From: Candidatus Bipolaricaulota bacterium
GTDB lineage: Bacteria; Bipolaricaulota; Bipolaricaulia; Bipolaricaulales; Bipolaricaulaceae
Reading direction: 5' to 3'
DNA: 42,823 nt
Assembly: GCA_014360995.1 (NCBI GenBank)
Contig: JACIWL010000012.1
Span: 1-42,823 of the forward strand
Both the position numbers and the translations under genes were made by a program. Shown one piece after another: positions 8,325 through 16,209 of this stretch. Below the pieces are notes generated by a model, which was not told the origin of the DNA, did not search any database, and worked only from the letters and a program-made list of their open reading frames with translations. Position 1 is the stretch's first letter. Each line of letters begins with the position of its first letter.

Positions 8325-9254
8325 ATGGGCACGATCTTTTGGAAGGAACTGGCGGATCATCTGGGAAGCAAGCGCTTTTTCATCCTGAGTTTGATTATTC
8401 TCGTGGTGGCCGGGGCCTCCGTGTATCTAGGGGTCCAGGCGTTTGGGGAAAACCCGGAGGAAGTGGGGGAATATGCATATCTTCTGCTTTTCACTGCGGC
8501 TCAAAGCGGCCTTCCCTCCTTCCTTTCTTTCTTAGCCTTTTTCGGCCCGCTTTTGGCCGTCCTCCTTGGGTTTGATGCAATAAACTCGGAGTTCACCAAG
8601 GGAACAGTGAGCCGGATCCTTTCCCAGCCCATTTACCGCGACGCCTGGATCAATGGAAAGTTTTTGGCCGGCCTAGCTACGCTGGGCATTGTGGTTTTAA
8701 GTATTGCGCTCCTCATTTTCGGCCTTGGCCTTTTCGCCTTGGGATTTCCGCCGGAGGGTGAGGAGTTTGGACGGCTTCTTCTCTTCGTTGCGGTGGCCGT
8801 TATCTATCTCAGCTTTTGGTTGGCCTTGGGGATCCTTTACTCCGTGCTCTTTCGCCAAACCGCCAGCTCCGCCCTGGCCGCGGTAGCTACTTGGCTCTTT
8901 TTCACGCTTTTTTTGTACATGATCGCCGGAGTGATTGCCGATCAGTTGGCCCCTATTCGCGCCAATTCCACTGCTTCCGACCTTTTGCGCAATCAAAACA
9001 TCCGAGATTTTGTGTTGCGTTTTTCGCCCGTGGCCCTCTTTGAAGAGGCCACCTTGCCCATCCTCGTTCCCACCTACCGCGGTTTGAGCCTCCTTGCCCT
9101 GCTCACTAGGACCGATGTGCCGACAAGTCCCCTCTCCCTTGGGCAGAGCATCCTCGTGGGCTGGCCGCAACTTGTGGGTCTTGTGGCCTTAACCTCCGTT
9201 TGTTTCGCTGTGGCTTACCTCGTATTCATGCGGCGGGAGATCCGCACAAGCTAA
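8325..9254 (+). CDS. ABC-2 type transporter permease
   Basis: A 309-residue protein with six hydrophobic segments: about residues 18-37, 58-82, 105-135, 145-172, 180-207 and 275-298. The N-terminal WKELADHLGSKRF and the loop FTKGTVSRILSQPIYRDAWINGK are characteristic of ABC-2 (NosY/GldA-like) permeases. It forms the membrane part of the exporter with the preceding ATPase and probably the NEW3 protein, all in one operon. The gene ends directly against the stop of the small membrane protein on the other strand. The substrate cannot be deduced. Confidence 0.88.
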   Translation: MGTIFWKELADHLGSKRFFILSLIILVVAGASVYLGVQAFGENPEEVGEYAYLLLFTAAQSGLPSFLSFLAFFGPLLAVLLGFDAINSEFTKGTVSRILSQPIYRDAWINGKFLAGLATLGIVVLSIALLIFGLGLFALGFPPEGEEFGRLLLFVAVAVIYLSFWLALGILYSVLFRQTASSALAAVATWLFFTLFLYMIAGVIADQLAPIRANSTASDLLRNQNIRDFVLRFSPVALFEEATLPILVPTYRGLSLLALLTRTDVPTSPLSLGQSILVGWPQLVGLVALTSVCFAVAYLVFMRREIRTS

Positions 9255-9416
9255 TCAGCGGAGGCGAAGCCCAAGGTAGTAGGGCCAAATCACGAGGGCC
9301 AAGATCGCTTGCCACCAAAGGAGCTCGGCAAAGGCCAGGGTAAAGAGCCAGCCAGTGAACCAGAACATCCCAGCAAAACTTGACGAACGCACCTGCCAGC
9401 GCCGCTCATAAGCCAT
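9255..9416 (-). CDS. Small two-helix membrane protein
   Basis: A 53-residue gene that is easy to miss. It starts at ATG 9416 behind a full AAGGAGG with a four-base spacer, and its TGA abuts the stop of the ABC permease. The protein begins MAYERRWQVRSSS and then has two hydrophobic stretches, AGMFWFTGWLFTLAFAEL and WWQAILALVIWPYYLGLRLR, so it is probably a helical hairpin in the inner membrane. It is the next gene after the NfeD-type protease in the same direction, 73 bases away, with a TAGAAT box (9439-9434) between them. No family recognised; the strong ribosome binding site and membrane-like coding make it a credible gene. Confidence 0.7.
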   Translation of the reverse strand: MAYERRWQVRSSSFAGMFWFTGWLFTLAFAELLWWQAILALVIWPYYLGLRLR

Positions 9417-9489
9417 GTTTCCTCCTTGGCTTCATTCTAGGGCTTGGCCAACTTTGGGGCGAATTCCGTCGTGCTTGGCCGATTAGGCC

Positions 9490-10755
9490 TTAGGCGCGCC
9501 GCACCCGCAGCCACCGCCCCTCCTGGGCCACCACCTGGACCCGCTCCCCGCGGGAGATTGGGGGATCCTCAGCCTTGGCCCACCAGTACTCGCCGCGGAC
9601 GAAGACCCAGCCCTCTGGATTGAGGTCGTCTTTGGCCTCCCCGACCAGACCCACCAAGGTCGTGAGGGGGCGGGGCTTTTGCCGCTGGGCGGCAAGCCCT
9701 TTGGTGAGGATGAAAACAAGGATAGCCGTGAGGGTTCCCAAAGTGGCGGCTACGGTGGTCCAGGAAAGGCGCACCGCCGGCGATTCCACCTCAAAGAGGG
9801 AAAACGAGCCCAAAATTAGGCTCGCCAAGCCCCCCAGGGTTAGAAGGCCATTGGAGGGGGTGAACACGTCCAAAACGATGAGGGCAAATCCCAAAAGGAC
9901 GAGCCCCACTCCCACAAAGCTTATGGGGAGAAGCTGGAGACCAAAGATGGCTAAAAGCAAGGAAATGCTTCCCACCACGAATCCCAGGCCAATGCCCGGG
10001 GTGAGAAACTCGTAGATTAGGCCGTAAATGCCGAGCATAAGGAGGATGTAGACGAGGTTTGGATCAGCGAGATACGCGAAAAATTGTTCCTTAAAATTCA
10101 TACGCAGCTCACGAAGCCCACAGTATTGGGTGCTCAAAATTCGGCCGTCGCGGAGGGCGAATCCCTCGAGTTTTGCCAGCAATTCTCCAATGGAATCAGC
10201 GATGAGGTCGATCACCCCAAGTTCGAGGGCTTCGGTAGCGATGAGGGTAGCGGATTCCCGCACCGCCTTTTCCGCCCAATCGGCGTTGCGGCCGCGGGCC
10301 TCGGCAATGGCCCGGATCCGCGTGGCCGCATCGTTCACGATTTTTTGTACCGTAGGATCCTTTTCGTCAGGGCTTTCGCCGCCAAGGGACACGGGGTGGG
10401 CCGCGCCAGTGCTGGTGCCGTGGGCCATGGCCGCCACATGGGCGGAAAGGAGGATGAAGGTTCCGGCGGAGGCGGCGCGGGCTCCTGGCGGCCCCACCCA
10501 CACCACCACCGGCACCGTCGACCCCATGATGGCTTCCACGATTTCCTTCGTGGCCGTGTCCAGGCCGCCGGGGGTGTCGAGTTCAAGGATCACAAGCGAA
10601 GCCCCAAGGCGCTGGGCCTCCTTAAGCCCCCGGAGGACATAGGCGCTGGTCGCGGGGTTCACCGTGCCATCCAAGGTGAGCTTAATAATTTCCTCAGCCC
10701 AGCACGCCAGGACCAGAAAGAAAAACAAGGCCACAAAAACCCACGGTCTTCCCAT
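9490..10755 (-). CDS. NfeD family membrane-bound ClpP-class serine protease
   Basis: A 421-residue full-length NfeD1b-type protein. After a signal peptide (ending near residue 20) comes a ClpP-like domain: LELDTPGGLDTAT, then the nucleophile Ser96 in ARAASAG and the general base Lys138 in VQKIVNDAA, which match the Ser97/Lys138 dyad described for the archaeal 1510-N (stomatin operon) protease. Four or five membrane segments follow (about residues 230-345), then a C-terminal OB-like NfeDC domain (VGLVGEAKDDL to the end). The family cleaves hydrophobic membrane proteins, often stomatin-like partners; no stomatin gene is adjacent here. A TACAAT box eight bases before the ATG suggests a leaderless transcript. 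Confidence 0.92.
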   Translation of the reverse strand: MGRPWVFVALFFFLVLACWAEEIIKLTLDGTVNPATSAYVLRGLKEAQRLGASLVILELDTPGGLDTATKEIVEAIMGSTVPVVVWVGPPGARAASAGTFILLSAHVAAMAHGTSTGAAHPVSLGGESPDEKDPTVQKIVNDAATRIRAIAEARGRNADWAEKAVRESATLIATEALELGVIDLIADSIGELLAKLEGFALRDGRILSTQYCGLRELRMNFKEQFFAYLADPNLVYILLMLGIYGLIYEFLTPGIGLGFVVGSISLLLAIFGLQLLPISFVGVGLVLLGFALIVLDVFTPSNGLLTLGGLASLILGSFSLFEVESPAVRLSWTTVAATLGTLTAILVFILTKGLAAQRQKPRPLTTLVGLVGEAKDDLNPEGWVFVRGEYWWAKAEDPPISRGERVQVVAQEGRWLRVRRA

Positions 10756-10763
10756 CCCGTGGG

Positions 10764-10769
10764 ATTGTA
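10764..10769 (-). promoter_or_regulatory. -10 box at leaderless spacing before the NfeD gene
   Basis: On the minus strand TACAAT (10769-10764) is eight bases from the ATG at 10755, so transcription would start at or next to the start codon. AAGGAG further upstream is 14 bases from the ATG, too far to be a normal ribosome binding site. No good -35 is visible. Confidence 0.4.
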
Positions 10770-10775
10770 CTCCTT

Positions 10776-10794
10776 AGCCCAAAGCTTTTGGGCT
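10776..10794. repeat. Inverted repeat between the DUF4282-like and NfeD genes
   Basis: AGCCCAAA and TTTGGGCT form a perfect eight-pair stem with a three-base loop. On the minus strand it lies directly after the DUF4282-like stop and before NfeD. It lacks a T run, so it is not a typical terminator; it could be an operator or an mRNA-stabilising hairpin. Confidence 0.55.
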
Positions 10795-11036
10795 CACCCT
10801 TCTCCTCGGAAAAACGTGAGGACAAGCTCGCAGAGAATGCGGACGAAAAGAGGTCCCAAAAACAAGGTAACCAAACCCAGGAAAACGAGGCGGGCACTTC
10901 CGGCCAAAGCCCCTTCCACTACAGTGATGATCCCCATGATTACAGCGATGGCCACCCCCATCCAGAACACCGCGGGCATCACCCGGGGGGTGATGAACTT
11001 CCGAAAAGAAATGAACTCGTGCCACCACTCTTTCAT
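10794..11036 (-). CDS. DUF4282-like small membrane protein
   Basis: An 80-residue protein with two membrane segments (about 20-43 and 47-75). The layout, with an amphipathic N-terminus FISFRKFITPRVMPAVFW, a glycine-rich turn and a C-terminal block FLGPLFVRILCELVLTFF, is that of the DUF4282 family (pattern: p-l-vRi-cEl-l). The start follows AAGGAGGAGAGG. The family has no established function. It is expressed in the same direction as NfeD, whose start is 39 bases downstream. The upstream gap (11037-11129) contains TTGACG at 11094-11089 but no convincing -10. Confidence 0.6.
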   Translation of the reverse strand: MKEWWHEFISFRKFITPRVMPAVFWMGVAIAVIMGIITVVEGALAGSARLVFLGLVTLFLGPLFVRILCELVLTFFRGEG

Positions 11037-11129
11037 CCTCTCCTCCTTCGTGCCCAGATATTAGAAACTACCCGCGAAGGGTCCTCCGCGTCAAGCCGAT
11101 ATCGCTTCATTGCCCAAAGCCTCACCTTA

Positions 11130-12587
11130 TCACGAGAAAAGCAAGCTCAGCGAAAGAGCACTGGCTACGATGAAGATCAGCACCAGGGCTCGTTCCATGG
11201 TGAGCCGAGGGAGTTTGGGCTGGAACCGCCGCGCGAGGAAGTAAACGCCGTACCCCGCGGCCACCGCCGCCAGCGCCTTGCCCCATACCGCGGCCTTCCA
11301 CAGCTCCGGCAAGCTCACCAGGCCCCACAGGGAAAAAGCCATCAGTCCGCTGGTCAACAGAATGAGTCCCCCACGCTCCACTTTCCCGGGCCCTGGGCGC
11401 AGGAGGGGAATGATCTTGGCGAAGGAAGCTGCCGTTCCAAGGGAAAGAGAGAACAAGACCCACGAAAAGCCAGCCGGCAAGGTCAAACCAAGGAATTCCT
11501 TGGCCACAAAGGCTGCCAGAGGCGGTACCCCCACAATGGACGCCGTCCCCATGGCCAGGCCCCATGCGGCCGCGGAGGGCACTTTCCCCACAAGCTCGGG
11601 CAACTCCCGAGCTCCCACCGCATCCACGGCTTGACCTCCGGCGAGAAACAAAAGCCCTTTAAACAAACAATGGGCGATGGCAAAGAGAATCCCGGCCTGT
11701 GCCGCTGCGCCGCCAAAGCCCAAACCTATCAGCGTGTAGCCAAGCTGTGAAATCGTGTGATAGGCCAGGAAAAGCTTGAGGTCCTTCTCCCAGAGGGCGT
11801 AGAGGAGGCCGCCGAACCCGGTGATCACCCCCAGGGCGGTTAGGAGGACTCCCACGGGAAAGGCCTCGGCCAAGCGGGCAAGAGCAACAATGCCCATCTT
11901 GCCCGAAAGGGTGGCGAAGAGAATTACCGCTTCTGTAGGGGCATGCCGATAGGCGGCAGGAAGCCAAAAGCCCAAGAGGAAAACCCCGGCTTTCACCGCC
12001 GCGCCGGCCACGAGAAGCCCTGCCCCAACGGCCAGGGCCGGGCTGGAGAAACCTGAAGAAAACTTGGCGATCTCCACCAGGGAAAGGGTGCCCAAATGCC
12101 CGTACACCAGGGCCACTCCCAAGAGGTAAAGGATCATTCCCACTGCGGAAAGGAAGAGGTACTGCAGCGCGGCCCACACCGCTCGCGACCGCTGGTCGTA
12201 GCTCAGCAGCACCACAGTGAGGAGGGACCCAAGGTCCAAAAGGACGTACAGGTTGAAAAGATCCTTGGAGATCACGGTGGCCAAGCACGTGCCCACAAGG
12301 AGGGTGACAAGGGCGTGGAAGGTTCCGGGCCGGCGCCGGGCCGTCCACCACACCGCGGCGTGGGCCAACGGCGCCAAGGCCCAAAACGCCAAAGCCACCC
12401 TGTCCCCCACCAGGGTGATGCCCCAAGGTGCCTCGCCCAGGAGCGCGGGCGGGAACCCCGGCGCCCACAAAATCAGGGTCACCACCCCAACTGCGATCGC
12501 TGAAAGACCGGTTACTTTCCCACCCCGAAGGAGCCCCACCAGGCCCAGGGCCAAGTACGCCAGAACACCCACCACGGCAAAGGACAC
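11130..12587 (-). CDS. mrpD: Mrp/Mbh-type proton-translocating antiporter subunit D, second copy
   Basis: A 485-residue membrane protein with about fourteen helices, of the MrpD/MbhH/NuoN family that forms the ion channel of Mrp antiporters and related complexes. Conserved marks are SKDLFNLYVLLDL, the lysine helix AAVKAGVFLLGFWLPAAYRHAP, the broken helix WEKDLKLFLAYHTISQLGY and HCLFKGLLF. The helix-5 position that is Glu in most MrpD proteins (FE in the DLFN-FVFFE motif) is Asp here. It is the last gene of the antiporter operon and clearly paralogous to the gene upstream, which suggests a tandem duplication. I use the mrpD symbol loosely. Confidence 0.88.
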   Translation of the reverse strand: MSFAVVGVLAYLALGLVGLLRGGKVTGLSAIAVGVVTLILWAPGFPPALLGEAPWGITLVGDRVALAFWALAPLAHAAVWWTARRRPGTFHALVTLLVGTCLATVISKDLFNLYVLLDLGSLLTVVLLSYDQRSRAVWAALQYLFLSAVGMILYLLGVALVYGHLGTLSLVEIAKFSSGFSSPALAVGAGLLVAGAAVKAGVFLLGFWLPAAYRHAPTEAVILFATLSGKMGIVALARLAEAFPVGVLLTALGVITGFGGLLYALWEKDLKLFLAYHTISQLGYTLIGLGFGGAAAQAGILFAIAHCLFKGLLFLAGGQAVDAVGARELPELVGKVPSAAAWGLAMGTASIVGVPPLAAFVAKEFLGLTLPAGFSWVLFSLSLGTAASFAKIIPLLRPGPGKVERGGLILLTSGLMAFSLWGLVSLPELWKAAVWGKALAAVAAGYGVYFLARRFQPKLPRLTMERALVLIFIVASALSLSLLFS

Positions 12588-12596
12588 GGTTGCCTC

Positions 12597-14048
12597 CTAG
12601 CGAAGGAACAGGGCCAGGATCACGATCCCCAGCGTGCCGAAAAGAAGGCTCACTAAGCTTCGGTCCAACCCAAGCTCGGGAAACCGAAGGGGCCAACGCC
12701 GCAGGGGCCAGTGCAGGGCGTAGCCCACACCGGCGACAAGGGCAGCTTCGGCCACGGCCCGCGGCTCCCGCAACTCGGGAACGAAGAAAAAGGCGCCAAG
12801 GCCCAAGCCCATCACCCCGGCCACGAGGACGGCGAGACCTCCTACGGGCCCCGTTCCGATGGGGCGCAGGAGGGGGATGAGCTTGGAAAACGATGCGGCG
12901 GTGCCAATGCCCAGCCCAGAAAACACGGCCTTCGCCCAAAACGGGGCCCCTTGGCTCAGGAAGCCTTTGGCCGCAAAGCCAGCAAGAGGAGGAAGCCCGG
13001 CGATGGCCCAGGTCCCAACCCCGAGCCCGACGGCCACCGGCCAGGAAAGCCGACCGGCCAGCTCCTTGATCTCCCGCTTTCCTGTCTGGACCACGCCTGA
13101 CCCTGCGGCGAGGAAGAGCAGCCCCTTAAAGAACCCATGGGCCACAGCGTAGAGCAGCGCCCCCAATTCCATTCCCAGCCCAAGCCCTAACAGCATGTAT
13201 CCGAGCTGCGAGGCAGTGTGATGGGCCAGGAAAATTTTGATGTCTTTTTCCCAAAGGGCGTAGGCGATCCCGCCGAACCCGGTGAGGGCCCCGAGGATGA
13301 CCAAGATCGGCCCCAACGGAAAAGCCTCGGAGAGGCGGGCCAGGGCCACCACCCCCACCTTGACCACGAGGCCCGAAAGCACGGCGGAGACCTCAGTGGG
13401 GGCCTGGTCATGGGCCGGAGGAAGCCAAAGCCCAAGCAGAAAAACGCCGGTCTTGACCGCGGTCCCCGCCACCAGAAGCCCTGCCCCGACGGCCAAAATG
13501 GGCTCGGAGAAGCCAAGGCCAAGCTGAGCCAAGGCCGTGATGGAGAGCGTCCCGGTGCGGGCGTAGACCAGGCCCAGGCCCATGAGGTACAGGATCAACC
13601 CCACTTCGGTGAGGACCAGGTAACGAAACGCCGCCCACACCGCCCGCTCCCGCCGCTCCCAAACCACCAGGATTGTGGCCAAAAGGGACGAGAGGTCCAT
13701 GAGCACAAACAAGTTGAAAAGGTCGCGGGACAACGCCCCGGCCAGGCACGTTCCGATGAGCAAGGTGATGAGGGGGTGAAATTCCTCCTTCCGCGCCCGA
13801 CCGTGCAGAAGGACCGCCCCGTGCAGGGTGAGCCCCAACGCCCACATCCCCAAGGTCCAGGGATCGCCGGCCACGGCGATCCCCCACGGGAGGCCGCCCA
13901 CGAGAACCTCCGGAAACCCCGGTGCCCATAGGGAAAAAGTGGCCACGCCCGCGGCCAAGGCCAAAAGCGAAAAAAGCCTTGGTCGCCCGATGAGCCCCAG
14001 AAGCCCAAAGGCCAGGTAGGCGAGGACCCCGCTTAGGGCTGCGGCCAC
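12597..14048 (-). CDS. mrpD: Mrp/Mbh-type proton-translocating antiporter subunit D, first copy
   Basis: A 483-residue MrpD/MbhH homologue with the same helix pattern as its downstream paralogue: SRDLFNLFVLMDLSS, TAVKTGVFLLGLWLPPAHDQAP, WEKDIKIFLAHHTASQLGY and HGFFKGLLFL. Channel lysines are kept while the helix-5 Glu is again Asp. Family members move protons (and indirectly sodium) across the inner membrane. Its start overlaps the mrpC end by 16 bases. Together the two D subunits may replace the separate MrpA and MrpD channels of Bacillus-type complexes, since no large MrpA is present in this operon. Confidence 0.88.
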   Translation of the reverse strand: MAAALSGVLAYLAFGLLGLIGRPRLFSLLALAAGVATFSLWAPGFPEVLVGGLPWGIAVAGDPWTLGMWALGLTLHGAVLLHGRARKEEFHPLITLLIGTCLAGALSRDLFNLFVLMDLSSLLATILVVWERRERAVWAAFRYLVLTEVGLILYLMGLGLVYARTGTLSITALAQLGLGFSEPILAVGAGLLVAGTAVKTGVFLLGLWLPPAHDQAPTEVSAVLSGLVVKVGVVALARLSEAFPLGPILVILGALTGFGGIAYALWEKDIKIFLAHHTASQLGYMLLGLGLGMELGALLYAVAHGFFKGLLFLAAGSGVVQTGKREIKELAGRLSWPVAVGLGVGTWAIAGLPPLAGFAAKGFLSQGAPFWAKAVFSGLGIGTAASFSKLIPLLRPIGTGPVGGLAVLVAGVMGLGLGAFFFVPELREPRAVAEAALVAGVGYALHWPLRRWPLRFPELGLDRSLVSLLFGTLGIVILALFLR

Positions 14049-14386
14049 CGCTCCTCCGCTTCGAGACGGCGGACGTCCTGGGTGTGGCGGCGGTGGGTGA
14101 GAAGCACCACGTACACCAAGGCCAACGCCAGGGTGGCGAAGTGGATGACGATGGCGGTGAGGACCAACGCCTGGGGAAGGGGGTCCACCGCGGGACCGGG
14201 TCCGAGGCCCACGATGGCCGGCCGCCCTCCCGGTCGGTACCCCAGCGCCACAAGGAATAAGATCGAGCCGCCGGCGGCTACGTCAAGTCCCAAAAGCTTC
14301 CAAATAAGGTTCCGCCGCACGACCAGGGTCCAAAACCCCAGCCCTACCAGGGCGATGCCCAGGGCCAAACCGGCCAGGCCTTCCAT
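14033..14386 (-). CDS. mrpC: Na+/H+ antiporter subunit C (MrpC/MbhG, NuoK-like)
   Basis: A 117-residue protein with three membrane helices, homologous to NuoK. Typical marks are LGFWTLVVRRNLIWKLLGLDV, DPLPQALVLTAIVIHFATLALAL and a C-terminal charged tail. The DPLPQALVLTAIVI stretch is the diagnostic MrpC/NuoK segment containing the conserved central region of helix 3. It lies between the MrpB-type gene (three bases upstream) and the first mrpD (overlapping), the usual B-C-D order. Confidence 0.92.
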   Translation of the reverse strand: MEGLAGLALGIALVGLGFWTLVVRRNLIWKLLGLDVAAGGSILFLVALGYRPGGRPAIVGLGPGPAVDPLPQALVLTAIVIHFATLALALVYVVLLTHRRHTQDVRRLEAEERWPQP

Positions 14387-14388
14387 CG

Positions 14389-15027
14389 CTACACCTCCCC
14401 TCGGGAAAGGGCGAAGCGGTGGATGGCCACCCAGGCGCCAATCGCCACCTCCAAGGCGATGAGGAGGTTGGTGGCGATGAAGTAAGGAGCACCTCGGCGG
14501 CCGAGGAGCAAAAGGACGGCGGCCAACCCCAAAATGACCACAATCGCCCCGTACTCAACCCAGTCCAGGGCCTCTTCGTGAATCTCCGCGCTTACCCGTT
14601 CCACGCCCTTGGCCAACGCCAAGAGAAGAAGCCCTGTGCCCAAAAGGGCTCCGGCTGGGAACCCCCCGCCTGGGCCCAGATGCCCCGAAGCGGCCACATA
14701 CACGGTGAACACCACAATGGGCCCAAGGAGGATGTCCGCCGAGCGGCGGAGAAGCGGGGTCTCCGCCACAGGTGGGACTCTCTTTTCCCAGCGAAGGAAC
14801 CGCAAACCCAGCTTCACCCCGGCGATGGTCATGGCATACACGAGGATCTCAAACAACGTGTCCCACAGGCGCACGCCGAGGACGATGGCCGCGACGGCGT
14901 TGCGCGCGCCCCAGCTCAGGGCCACCGGCTCGGGATCGGGAAGCTCGGGCCGAGGGAAAACCCCGATCACCCCCAAGGCCAAAAGGGCCATTAAGCCTGT
15001 AATCGCCACCCCTGCCGCCCACTTCAT
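14389..15027 (-). CDS. mrpB: Fused MbhE-like and MrpB/MbhF-like antiporter subunit
   Basis: A 212-residue membrane protein. Residues 1-80 resemble the MbhE piece of archaeal Mbh complexes (WGARNAVAAIVLGVRLWDTLFEILVYAMTIAGV, residues about 40-70). Residues about 95-212 are MrpB/MbhF: ILLGPIVVFTVYVAASGHLGPGGGFPAGAL is the signature block. In Pyrococcus Mbh these are separate genes, and in Bacillus the first piece belongs to the MrpA C-terminus, so a fusion is a modest variation. It overlaps the DUF4040/solute-binding fusion by four bases. Confidence 0.85.
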   Translation of the reverse strand: MKWAAGVAITGLMALLALGVIGVFPRPELPDPEPVALSWGARNAVAAIVLGVRLWDTLFEILVYAMTIAGVKLGLRFLRWEKRVPPVAETPLLRRSADILLGPIVVFTVYVAASGHLGPGGGFPAGALLGTGLLLLALAKGVERVSAEIHEEALDWVEYGAIVVILGLAAVLLLLGRRGAPYFIATNLLIALEVAIGAWVAIHRFALSRGEV

Positions 15028-15680
15028 GCCAGGTACCTCTCCACCAACTTTTGCATCTCCCCTGTGCGCTCGAGCTCCTCAATAAACGTCTCCAGGGCCT
15101 CGTGGACCTCTGTTTCTCTGGGTGAGACAGCAAAGCAAATTGGTTTCTCCTCGAACGCGGGGACCGGTCCTGCAGCCCTATCGCCTTGGTAGTCGGGGGG
15201 CTCGCGCCTGCGCAGCAGCAAGGGCAAAGGCCGTGTGAGAAGCACCTTGGCGCCCGCCGGGAGGGAGTACCCGCCAGCAGCGAGGTCCGCTTCTCCAACC
15301 TCAAGAAGGCGGGAGATCTCTTCCTGAGGCACCCAGATAACCTCGAGCTCCCGGTGCAGGTAGCGGGCAAACCGCTCAAGGATTTCCCACTCCAGGCCAA
15401 CCACCCGCTCCCCTTGCTGATAAAGAAGTGGCGGGCATTCACAGGCCGCTACCACCAGCTTTCCCGTGTGGCGTACGGCAAGAAGATAGATGAAAGTCAC
15501 GAGGGCAAAGCCGATGGCCGCCTGGGTGAGGGCCACATCCGGCGCGGCCAAAATCAAATACAGCCCAGCCAGGGCCAACGAGTGGGCGCCCACGCCGATC
15601 ACGCCCCAAAGGAGCCTTTTTCTGGTGAGGGCAAACACAGCCAGGGCCAGGGCTAAAACGGCAAGGAGCACACCGCCCAT
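15024..15680 (-). CDS. DUF4040 (MbhD-like) antiporter subunit fused to a solute-binding-like domain
   Basis: A 218-residue protein starting at ATG 15680, which overlaps the mrpG stop; the frame is open to 15914 but that part is antisense of mrpG. Residues 1-70 are the DUF4040/MbhD unit: three helices with ILAAPDVALTQAAIGFAL, normally in MbhD or the C-terminus of MrpA. Residues about 75-218 look like a family 3 extracellular solute-binding domain: PPLLYQQGERVVGLEWEILE near the start, LLEVGEADLAAGGYSL, and a closing ALETFIEELERTGEMQKLVE helix. The binding part is about 145 residues, shorter than the usual 220, so one lobe is reduced. Charged loops TRKR and RHTGK suggest, by the positive-inside rule, that this domain may be cytoplasmic. 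The role is unknown; regulation of the antiporter by a small ligand is one idea. Confidence 0.75.
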   Translation of the reverse strand: MGGVLLAVLALALAVFALTRKRLLWGVIGVGAHSLALAGLYLILAAPDVALTQAAIGFALVTFIYLLAVRHTGKLVVAACECPPLLYQQGERVVGLEWEILERFARYLHRELEVIWVPQEEISRLLEVGEADLAAGGYSLPAGAKVLLTRPLPLLLRRREPPDYQGDRAAGPVPAFEEKPICFAVSPRETEVHEALETFIEELERTGEMQKLVERYLA

Positions 15681-15955
15681 CAGTCCCGAACCCCCACCAC
15701 AAACGCGCTTTTGGCGATGGCATGGGTGGCCAACGGCCCGGTGAAGAGCAAAAACAGGATGAGGGCAATCATTAACCCGCCCGTAACATGCCAACCGGAG
15801 TAGACGATGAGCCCGGTGAGGAAGAGCACAGCACCTCCGATGTCCGCCACCCCTGCCACCTGCAGACGACAATAAGGCGCGCGGAAGCGGACCATGCCCA
15901 CCCCACCAAGCCACACCAGGGCCAAGCTCAAGCTAAGAAGAATCTCGCCGATCAT
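15680..15955 (-). CDS. mrpG: Na+/H+ antiporter subunit G (MrpG/MbhC)
   Basis: A 91-residue protein with three helices. GGVGMVRFRAPYCRLQVAG is the MrpG signature (family: iG--RfpD-ytRlHa), followed by a second helix around LFLTGLIVYSG and a third MIALILFLLFTGPLATHAIAKSA, where TGP-a-H-iar-a is diagnostic. It overlaps mrpF by four bases and the fusion gene downstream. Confidence 0.92.
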   Translation of the reverse strand: MIGEILLSLSLALVWLGGVGMVRFRAPYCRLQVAGVADIGGAVLFLTGLIVYSGWHVTGGLMIALILFLLFTGPLATHAIAKSAFVVGVRD

Positions 15956-16209
15956 CTTTCACCCCTTTCGCCAAACCGGGCCACGAGCACCGTTCCCAAG
16001 AAGCCGAAGATGGCGTAGGCCAACGCCACGTCCAGAAGAATGCCGTGGCCAGAGAGGGCGGCATGCGCGGCCAGGATGAGCGCCACCCGCAGGTTGAGGG
16101 AGGAGGCCCCTGCCAGGCGGTCCCACAGGGTCGGCCCCCGCCAAAGGACGAGCAACGGGGGAATGGCGCTCAAACCTAAAAGGACCTCCACAAGAAGGAT
16201 CATCCCCAC
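15952..16209 (-). CDS. mrpF: Na+/H+ antiporter subunit F (MrpF/MbhB)
   Basis: An 85-residue three-helix protein. The loop LWRGPTLWDRLAGASSLN is the diagnostic MrpF segment (family: R-l-rGPt--DRv-a-d), and DVALAYAIFGFLGTVLVARF matches the third helix. The start could be ATG 16209 or ATG 16203; both overlap or abut the end of mrpE. Confidence 0.92.
   Translation of the reverse strand: MGMILLVEVLLGLSAIPPLLVLWRGPTLWDRLAGASSLNLRVALILAAHAALSGHGILLDVALAYAIFGFLGTVLVARFGERGER

Noticed and set aside
10776-10794. Hairpin considered as a rho-independent terminator before nfeD
   Set aside because: The stem is good but it is followed by AAGGAG, not by a T run.
10084-11064. 326-codon plus-strand open frame opposite nfeD and the DUF4282-like gene
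   Set aside because: It crosses two well-supported genes and an intergenic hairpin and resembles no protein.
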